The notes beneath the pieces were generated by a model. That model was not told where the DNA came from and made no database searches. It saw only the letters and a program-made list of their open reading frames with translations. A stretch of DNA of 33,491 nt from positions 1-33,491 of the forward strand of contig NZ_BAAAFZ010000078.1 of the NCBI RefSeq assembly GCF_039523795.1. Direction: 5' to 3'. Shown here piece after piece: positions 25,967-33,491 of this stretch. The position numbers and the translations under genes were made by a program. The DNA comes from Craurococcus roseus. Its GTDB lineage: Bacteria > Pseudomonadota > Alphaproteobacteria > Acetobacterales > Acetobacteraceae. Position 1 is the stretch's first letter. Every line of letters begins with the position of its first letter.

Positions 25967-27355
25967 TTGCGCGATCTGGCGAAAACGGACTCATCGCCGC
26001 TCGGCGCGGTTGTGGTCGGCGGTGGCCCGGCCGGGGCGGGGTTGCTCGTCGCCGCACGCGGCGCAGGGCTGTTGGATGCGCTGCTCGCCCTGCCGGTCAG
26101 GATCATCGAGTGCGGCGATGCCGTCGGTACCGGGGAGCTGGGCGGTTACGCCATCCGCTCCGACAGCCACGCCGAAAGCTTCCTTCGTGCGGTCGAGGCG
26201 CAGGCGGAGCCGCCGCTGTCCGTCGCCCTTTCCACGCCGGCCGGGCGGGAGGTGTCGCAACGGCGCGGCGGCCCCGTGGATTTGTCCGTTGCCTCCGCCT
26301 TCTTGAACGGCGCGTGCGAGGAACTGCGCGGCGCCCTCGCCGCCTCCGGGCGCGACCCGTTCCTGAACGGCTTCGAGGCACTTTCGGCCCGCAAGACGAC
26401 GGCCGGCGGTTGGCGCGTGCGCTGCCGCAGGGTCGCCCGGGGCGATGAGGCCGAACTGGACGCCGCTGCGCTGGTGCTGGCCACCGGGGCGCACCAGCCG
26501 CCCGAGACGTTGCTGCGCGAGCGGGTGGCCGGCGAACCCCTGCTGCCGCGCTTCGCTGGCAGGCTGGTCCAGTCCTCTGCGCTCCTGTCCCACTCCGGCG
26601 CCGCGGCGGCGATCGGGCGCTTGGCGAAGCTCGCTTCACCCAGGGTGGCGATCGTCGGCGGCTCGCACAGCGCCATCGCCTGCGCGCGGCTGCTGCTCGA
26701 TGCCGCGCCGGGACTGAGCTTCGGGGAGGATGGCGTCGCCGTCCTGCACCGCCGGCCGCTGCGGCTCACCTACGCGAGCCCGGCTGCGGCGCTGGCCGAA
26801 GGTTATGCCGAGTTCGGGCCGCAGGACATCTGCGCCCATACAGGGCGCGTCTTCCCGCTCGCCGGCTTCCGCAGCGACGCGCGCGACCTGCTGCGCCGCG
26901 CCTGGGGCCTCGGCGGCTGCGGCCCGGAACCGCGCTTGCGCCTGCACCGGCTCCGCCACGGACCCGACGCGGAAGCGGCGCGCATCCTGGAAGACGCCGA
27001 CCTGGTCGTAGCGGCCCTCGGCTACCGGCCGCGCGCCCTGCCGCTGTTCGACTCCGACGGCCGGCGCATCCGGCTCCACGCCGAAACGGCGCCCGCCGCG
27101 CCGCTGGTGGACGGGCGGAGCCGCGTCCTGGCGGCGGACGGCGCGCCGGTGGAGGGCGTGTTCGGCATCGGCCTCGCCGCCGGCTTCCCGCTGCGCGGCA
27201 CTCACGGCGAGGAAAGCTTCGAGGGCCAGGCCAACGGCCTGTCTCTCTGGCACGGCGAGGTGGGGGCGGCGATCGTCCGCGACCTGCTCGCGGCCCGGCC
27301 GGCAGCGGCCACGGCGCGCGTTGCTCCCGGCTTCTCAAAGGCGGAGGCCGCTTAG
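25967..27355 (+). CDS. FAD/NAD(P)-binding oxidoreductase, lysine/ornithine N-monooxygenase-like
   Basis: This 462-residue flavoprotein has two Rossmann nucleotide sites, VVVGGGPAGAG (15-25) for FAD and VAIVGGSHSA (about 226-235) for NAD(P)H. A family ATG-type motif, LVLATGAHQPP, lies between them. The overall order, and the SHSA variant of the second dinucleotide site, recall siderophore N-hydroxylases and related FAD-dependent monooxygenases. No siderophore genes are adjacent, so a reductase or hydroxylase of unknown substrate is the safe call. The start is TTG 25967, supported by GGAGG 5 nt upstream. The stop abuts the ATG of the NagB-like gene with no gap, so the two almost certainly work together. 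Confidence 0.72.
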   Translation: MRDLAKTDSSPLGAVVVGGGPAGAGLLVAARGAGLLDALLALPVRIIECGDAVGTGELGGYAIRSDSHAESFLRAVEAQAEPPLSVALSTPAGREVSQRRGGPVDLSVASAFLNGACEELRGALAASGRDPFLNGFEALSARKTTAGGWRVRCRRVARGDEAELDAAALVLATGAHQPPETLLRERVAGEPLLPRFAGRLVQSSALLSHSGAAAAIGRLAKLASPRVAIVGGSHSAIACARLLLDAAPGLSFGEDGVAVLHRRPLRLTYASPAAALAEGYAEFGPQDICAHTGRVFPLAGFRSDARDLLRRAWGLGGCGPEPRLRLHRLRHGPDAEAARILEDADLVVAALGYRPRALPLFDSDGRRIRLHAETAPAAPLVDGRSRVLAADGAPVEGVFGIGLAAGFPLRGTHGEESFEGQANGLSLWHGEVGAAIVRDLLAARPAAATARVAPGFSKAEAA

Positions 27356-28234
27356 ATGGACCAGACCGCATCCTCCGTGCCGTGGTTCTCGCGGCCTCCG
27401 CACGGCTTGGCCGTGCTGCCGGCCGACCGGATCGCCGAGGCGGCCGCCGCCTGCGTCCTGGCGGCGCTCGTGGAGGCGCTGGAGCGGCGGGGGAGGGCGG
27501 TGCTGGCGCCGTCCGCCGGACGCACGCCGCGGTCCACCTACGCCCTGCTCCGGGCCGCCCACCGGCACAGCCTGGACTGGTCGCGCGTGGTTCTCGTGCA
27601 GATGGATGAGTACGAGGGGGTGGGCGACCGCGACCCCAGCGGCTTCGCCGCTGAACTGCGGCGTGAACTGGTCGAGCCGCTCGGCATCGGCCGGTTCCTC
27701 CGCTTCCACGACTCCGACGGCGATCTGCGCCGGCCGCTGGACGCCTACGAGCGGGCGGTGCGCGCCCTGGGCGGCATCGATTGCGCGCTGCACGGCGTCG
27801 GGCGCAACGGCCACGTCGCGTTCAACGAGCCCGGGGACGCGCTGGCCGACACCACCCGCCGCGTGCTCCTGGCGCGGTCCACGCGGGTTGCGAACGGGGT
27901 GCTGTTCACCCACGGCGTGACGCTCGGCCTCGACGTGTTGGCCGAGGCCAGGGAAACGGTGGTGTTGATGACCGGCGCGGCCAAGCGGGACGCCGCCTCC
28001 TCCGTGCTGTTCCGGCCCGAGGGCTTGGCGAACCCCGCCGCCGCCCTCCGTCGGTGCGGCCGCGTCACCGTGCTCCTCGACCCGGAGGCGGCGCCCGAAG
28101 CCCTGCCGCGATGGCTCGCGCCCTCGCCCGGCGGCGCTGTGCCGCCCGCGCGTCCGGCCCTCGACGAGGCGCCGCTGAAGCCCCTGCCGGGCACGACGGA
28201 GCGGGTGCCCGAGTTGGTCGAGCAGGGGCCGTAG
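27356..28234 (+). CDS. NagB-like glucosamine-6-phosphate deaminase family protein
   Basis: This 292-residue protein has the NagB/6-phosphogluconolactonase fold. Conserved sites are the phosphate loop LAPSAGRTPRSTY (50-62), MDEY with Asp84, and GVGRNGHVAFNEPG (147-160) with His153 and Glu158. These correspond to the E. coli NagB residues for ring opening and isomerisation. The position equal to Asp141 of E. coli NagB is Asn151 here, a change also found in some other family members. The protein is about 25 residues longer than E. coli NagB, with a Pro-rich tail after about 255. Classical NagB converts glucosamine-6-phosphate to fructose-6-phosphate and ammonia. Here the partner is a flavoprotein rather than NagA or a sugar transporter, so the real substrate may be a related amino sugar phosphate. 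Confidence 0.8.
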   Translation: MDQTASSVPWFSRPPHGLAVLPADRIAEAAAACVLAALVEALERRGRAVLAPSAGRTPRSTYALLRAAHRHSLDWSRVVLVQMDEYEGVGDRDPSGFAAELRRELVEPLGIGRFLRFHDSDGDLRRPLDAYERAVRALGGIDCALHGVGRNGHVAFNEPGDALADTTRRVLLARSTRVANGVLFTHGVTLGLDVLAEARETVVLMTGAAKRDAASSVLFRPEGLANPAAALRRCGRVTVLLDPEAAPEALPRWLAPSPGGAVPPARPALDEAPLKPLPGTTERVPELVEQGP

Positions 28235-28254
28235 TGGCGGCCAGGCGCCGCCAC
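28234..28254. terminator. Candidate bidirectional terminator between convergent genes
   Basis: GTGGCGGC (28234-28241) and GCCGCCAC (28247-28254) form a perfect 8-bp stem with a 5-base loop. It fills most of the 27 bases between the converging stop codons of the NagB-like gene and the MOSC gene. There is no T-run on either side, so placement is the main evidence. Confidence 0.5.
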
Positions 28255-28261
28255 ACCCACG

Positions 28262-29032
28262 TCAGTGCAGCAGATCGGCCTCCAACGGCTCCAAGGCGTC
28301 CCCTAAGGAGACCTGGCCGCCTTCCAGCACCTCCGCGTAGACTCCCAGGTCGGAATGGCCGAAGCGCTCGCGCAACCAGTGTTGCGGCTTCGCGTCCCGT
28401 TCGGCCGTTTCCGGGTTCACCTCCGTCGCGGCGCAGCGGACTATGCGCTTGAAGACGCGCAGCCGCGCCCCGCCGATCTGGATTTCCTGCCCGAGCAGCC
28501 CGAACTCCGCCCAGGGTTCGCCGCCCGAGACGTAGATGTTGGCGCGGAAGCGGATGGGGTCGAGCGGCGTGTCCACGGCCGCCTCCAGCGCGTGCAGGCT
28601 CGATAGCCCGATGATGGAGACGCACTTTTTGGCAACGTCCGTGAAGTTGTGGCCCGGCGCTTCCACGAAACGCGGTGTGCCGCGGGCTTCCGGCCCGAGG
28701 AACTCGGCCAGGAAGGCGCCAATCGCCGCCCGCCCGTCCTCCGTCCGGGTGTCGGCGACCAAGGACGACCCGTCCGGCGCCCGGATGGAAAGACGGCCGC
28801 TGCGCGGCTCGAAGCCGGTGCGCAGCAAGGCCAGCCGGGCGTTCGCCATGAGGCAGCCGAAATGCCGCTTCGGCAGCCAGGACGGGGCGGCCGGGTCGAA
28901 CGGCGCGTCGCCTTGCGCAAGGGCGAAGCGGCGGTCCTGCGGGATGCACTCGCCCGGGGTGAGCACCACCTCCTCCAAGGCTTCGGGACTCAGGCCTTTC
29001 ACCGGGTACCGGTAGACGGCTTCGACGCGCAT
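28262..29032 (-). CDS. MOSC domain protein (molybdenum cofactor sulfurase C-terminal type)
   Basis: This 256-residue protein has an N-terminal MOSC beta-barrel domain (VEAVYRYPVKGLSPEAL, about 3-120) followed by the MOSC domain. The conserved cysteine is Cys200 in VRCAATEVNPETAERD, the residue that can bind molybdenum cofactor or persulfide in relatives. Such proteins (YcbX and mARC related) reduce N-hydroxylated compounds or carry sulfur to metal clusters. No ferredoxin domain like that of YcbX is present, so an outside electron donor would be needed. ATG 29030-29032 gives the conserved N-terminus. GTG or other starts up to 29098 add only a basic, unconserved extension. The substrate is unknown. 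Confidence 0.88.
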   Translation of the reverse strand: MRVEAVYRYPVKGLSPEALEEVVLTPGECIPQDRRFALAQGDAPFDPAAPSWLPKRHFGCLMANARLALLRTGFEPRSGRLSIRAPDGSSLVADTRTEDGRAAIGAFLAEFLGPEARGTPRFVEAPGHNFTDVAKKCVSIIGLSSLHALEAAVDTPLDPIRFRANIYVSGGEPWAEFGLLGQEIQIGGARLRVFKRIVRCAATEVNPETAERDAKPQHWLRERFGHSDLGVYAEVLEGGQVSLGDALEPLEADLLH

Positions 29033-29134
29033 GGCGGGCAGCACCTTCGGCTCGGGGCGGGGCCGGCGAGCCGTTCCGGCGCGGCGCCTCCGCACCACGC
29101 GCTTACCGCCTCAACCTCGCCAGCGTCCACCCGT

Positions 29135-29160
29135 TTGAAGGAGCGCGGGGAGGCTTGCAT
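29135..29160 (+). promoter_or_regulatory. Possible heat-shock (sigma-32) promoter of clpB
   Basis: TTGAAG (29135-29140) and CTTGCAT (29154-29160) lie 13 bases apart upstream of clpB. They resemble, imperfectly, the -35 and -10 elements of alphaproteobacterial heat-shock promoters. The -10 match is weak. ClpB is a heat-shock protein in other bacteria, which makes the position meaningful. Confidence 0.25.
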
Positions 29161-29175
29161 CGGCCGGGCGGGCTG

Positions 29176-29189
29176 ACCAACTCGTTGGT
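29176..29189. repeat. 14-bp inverted repeat upstream of clpB
   Basis: ACCAAC-TC-GTTGGT is a perfect inverted repeat in the clpB leader region, about 80 bases before the start codon and just downstream of the candidate promoter. It is a possible operator or small hairpin. It is not CIRCE, whose arms are TTAGCACTC/GAGTGCTAA. Confidence 0.35.
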
Positions 29190-29270
29190 GGGAGCGCAGC
29201 GCCGCTCCTGCCGGTGGGCCGCCGCGAGCGGGGCCGTCCGGCGGTGTCGCCTTTGTCGAAGGGGCTCCAG

Positions 29271-31856
<2,586 letters not shown>

Positions 31857-31870
31857 CATGGGCATTGCTG

Positions 31871-31920
31871 GGGGAGGCGAGCGCCAGCGCGCCGCCCTCC
31901 CCGGCGCCCCGTCTGGGCGC
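31871..31920. terminator. Two GC-rich hairpins between convergent clpB and the M23 peptidase gene
   Basis: GGGGAGGCG and CGCCCTCCCC pair with one bulge around 31871-31902. GCGCCC-CGTCT-GGGCGC (31904-31920) forms a second 6-bp hairpin, followed on the plus strand by TTCGT. They fill the 68-base space between the two converging stops, which is the usual place for a shared terminator. A true T-run is missing. Confidence 0.45.
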
Positions 31921-31924
31921 TTCG

Positions 31925-33280
31925 TCAGTCGGCCATGGCGAGTTCGTGCATCGGTTCGATGCGCGAGAGCCAGGCTTGCACCTGCCGTTGCGTGGCTTGG
32001 AAGCCAGCCATCTCCGGCCCGGCGAGGCGGGTGCCCCCGGCGCTGCGCACCGTCGCCGGATTCATCGGCCGTCCGTTCTGCGAAATCTCGTAATGCAGGT
32101 GCGGGCCGGACGACAAACCCGTGTTGCCTACTCTGCCGATGAGTTGGCCTTGGCGGACTCGCTGCCCGGGCGCCAAACCGGGCGCGAAACTTGACAGGTG
32201 CGCGTACAGCGTCTCGGTCCCGCCTGGATGCCGCAGTTCGACGGTGCGGCCGTAGCCGTTGCGCGGACCGACGCCCACCACGGTCCCGTCGCCTGCCGCG
32301 ACGACCGGCGTGCCCACGGGGGCGGCGAAATCCACGCCCTGGTGCATCCGGGTGAAGCCTGAAATCGGGTGATGCCGCATGCCGAAGCCGGAGGTGATGC
32401 GGGCGCCGTCGAGCGGCGTGCGCAGGAACTCGCGGCGGAGGCTGCGGCCGTCGGCGTCGAACCAGTCCGGGCCGTCGGGCGTTTCATAGCGCCAGATGGA
32501 AAGCTCGCGGCCTGACACGCGGAACGAGGCGTGCAGCACCTTGCCGTCGCGGAGGAAGCCGCCGGTCTCCGCCCGGTAGCGTTCGAACAGCACGGCGAAG
32601 TGGTCGCCCGGCCGGAGTTCGCGTTGGAGGTCGAGCTCGTGGCTCAGGACGCGGATGAGGTCGTGAGCCAAAGGCTCCGGGACGCCGCCGGACAGCAGGG
32701 CTCGAAGGAAGGAGCCCTCGATCCCGGACTGGACCAGCACCAAATGCTTGCGGTGGTCGCTCGGCAAGGGCCGCGATTCGGCGTCGTGGTCAACGCCCGG
32801 CACCGCGACCGTGGCCACCGCGCGGCGGGCGAGCGGTTCCGCACCTCGTCGGCTGCGCCGCGGGGCGTTGGACCGCTCACGGTCCAGCACTTGTTGGCGG
32901 TCGAGGATACCGGTCACCCAGTCCGAGGGCGCGCGCGAACCCTTGTCGTCTCGACCGACCCGGGCTCCGGCCACGAGCTTGGACAAGGTGTCGCCCGGCC
33001 TGCCCACGAGGTACTGCGCCTGCGGCAGCACCGTGTTCCCACCGGTGCGATCCCAGGATGCACCCTCCGCGGCCGCGCCAAAGGGTGCCGCGGCGAGGAC
33101 ACAAACGAACGGCAACGCGCGCTTCAGGCGCGGAACGGCGTGTGGCAACGGCCAGCGACCCCCCAGATTCAAGCTCCCCTGGGCACCTTCAAAGCGAAAA
33201 CCGGCCTTTGTCAACAGCTTGAACTGTGCGGTTCCGTGATGACGTGAGGTTTTGCGGCGTTGCGATTTACCGTTTGACAC
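31925..33280 (-). CDS. M23-family metallopeptidase (LytM/Gly-Gly endopeptidase fold), cell wall
   Basis: This is a secreted or inner-membrane-anchored zinc peptidase or its inactive regulator relative, acting on peptidoglycan cross-bridges. In the 451-residue reading, a hydrophobic segment LPFVCVLAAAPFGAAAEGA (about 56-74) is the export signal. A LysM-like stretch, LVGRPGDTLSKLVAGA, follows. A central domain and the C-terminal M23 domain (about 295-410) come next. All zinc ligands are present: His313 and Asp317 in MHQGVDFA, and His394-x-His396 in GPHLHYE, so it should be catalytic. The start is unclear: GTG 33278-33280 opens the frame without a ribosome-binding site. TTG codons nearer the signal (for example in the SLNLGGRW and RWPLPHAV regions) are alternatives that would shorten it by 35-45 residues. 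Confidence 0.85.
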   Translation of the reverse strand: MSNGKSQRRKTSRHHGTAQFKLLTKAGFRFEGAQGSLNLGGRWPLPHAVPRLKRALPFVCVLAAAPFGAAAEGASWDRTGGNTVLPQAQYLVGRPGDTLSKLVAGARVGRDDKGSRAPSDWVTGILDRQQVLDRERSNAPRRSRRGAEPLARRAVATVAVPGVDHDAESRPLPSDHRKHLVLVQSGIEGSFLRALLSGGVPEPLAHDLIRVLSHELDLQRELRPGDHFAVLFERYRAETGGFLRDGKVLHASFRVSGRELSIWRYETPDGPDWFDADGRSLRREFLRTPLDGARITSGFGMRHHPISGFTRMHQGVDFAAPVGTPVVAAGDGTVVGVGPRNGYGRTVELRHPGGTETLYAHLSSFAPGLAPGQRVRQGQLIGRVGNTGLSSGPHLHYEISQNGRPMNPATVRSAGGTRLAGPEMAGFQATQRQVQAWLSRIEPMHELAMAD

Positions 33281-33302
33281 GCTCGGCGCAGAGGATTAGA
33301 AG
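33274..33302 (+). promoter_or_regulatory. Candidate sigma-70 promoter 1, directed right
   Basis: TTGACA (33274-33279), a 17-base spacer and TAGAAG (33297-33302) form a promoter with a perfect -35 box. It overlaps the 5' end of the M23 reading frame on the other strand and points out of the right edge. Confidence 0.5.
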
Positions 33303-33355
33303 CCGCCTCCCGACGTTGAGGCGCAAGCTTTTTGACGGTCGCGACGAAGCGGTGC

Positions 33356-33384
33356 TTGACACTAAGGGCTTGAGCCATTAGTTT
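33356..33384 (+). promoter_or_regulatory. Candidate sigma-70 promoter 2, directed right
   Basis: TTGACA (33356-33361), a 17-base spacer and TAGTTT (33379-33384) form a second promoter 82 bases after the first, with the same spacing and a perfect -35 box. Downstream, 33385-33491 has no long open frame. It contains a ribosome-binding-site-like AGAGGGGAG close to the window end (about 33470-33478) and a short frame from ATG 33425 that stays open to the edge. The promoters should serve a gene or stable RNA just outside the window. Confidence 0.5.
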
Positions 33385-33491
33385 TCCTGCCCCGCTAAGA
33401 TGCGAGGGATTTGGTTTCGACCGCATGGTTGGAGCCATCGTTCATTCAGAACAGCATAGGGTTTTCGGAGAGGGGAGTTTTGCCCTTTTCC

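Noticed and set aside
33211..33378. A 55-codon minus-strand frame starting at ATG 33376-33378 with AGGA 6 nt upstream
   Set aside because: It overlaps the M23 frame and both candidate promoters, ends in an unstructured tail and has no recognised similarity. The ribosome-binding site keeps it from being dismissed entirely.
33395..33440. A tmRNA-like GGTTTCGAC sequence near the right edge
   Set aside because: Only the short motif matches; no tRNA-like acceptor stem or tag frame can be built from the available bases.

Overview
The window is a very GC-rich piece of chromosome from an alphaproteobacterium, most likely of the Rhodospirillales (Acetobacteraceae or Azospirillaceae type). This placement is an inference from gene content: an NDUFAF5-type methyltransferase, DUF1178 next to grxC and comF, ubiG divergent from lysC, prmC followed by DUF4167, and several GTG or TTG starts. 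It is mostly ordinary housekeeping sequence. No phage, CRISPR array, tRNA or rRNA gene was recognised. Layout, left to right: bases 1-400 hold a truncated IS3-family transposase orfA. Bases 490-2270 (minus strand) hold a small secreted Pro/Tyr/Gly-rich protein and purB. Bases 2449-5956 (plus) hold a TerC/YjbE-type membrane protein, a putative lipoprotein, the NDUFAF5-like methyltransferase and map. Bases 6086-8166 hold a radC relic, a secreted trypsin-like protease and a frameshifted DUF1622 gene. Bases 8508-12516 (plus) hold a sulfur and redox group: a cysteine-dioxygenase-like cupin, a four-domain rhodanese protein, comF, grxC and DUF1178. ubiG (minus) and lysC (plus) diverge at about 13.6-13.75 kb, and lysC is followed by a nitronate-monooxygenase-like flavoprotein. 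A soluble GAF-sensor histidine kinase preceded by a strong hairpin comes next, then ispG and the scar of a VapBC toxin-antitoxin locus. From 19331 to 22957, hisS, prfA, a SnoaL-like gene and prmC form a chain in which every stop codon overlaps the next start by 4 nt. A DUF4167 gene, a TPP riboswitch and thiC follow. An abutting pair (flavoprotein plus NagB-like sugar-phosphate deaminase) converges on a MOSC protein. clpB converges on an M23 peptidase. The right edge carries two consensus-like promoters firing out of the window. Functional links: PrmC methylates the GGQ glutamine of the release factor encoded two genes upstream. The TPP riboswitch lies ahead of thiC, and a hairpin covering the thiC ribosome-binding site suggests translational control. 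The dioxygenase and rhodanese genes probably work together on cysteine-derived sulfur. Gene erosion is the most striking theme. radC has lost its catalytic core while keeping both ends. The vapBC locus has collapsed to an antitoxin head joined to a toxin tail. The DUF1622 gene carries a frameshift, and the IS3 element lacks orfB. The best candidates for new biology are the hairpin that encloses the histidine-kinase ribosome-binding site and the uncharacterised flavoprotein/deaminase pair. I found no clear evidence of a large novel system.
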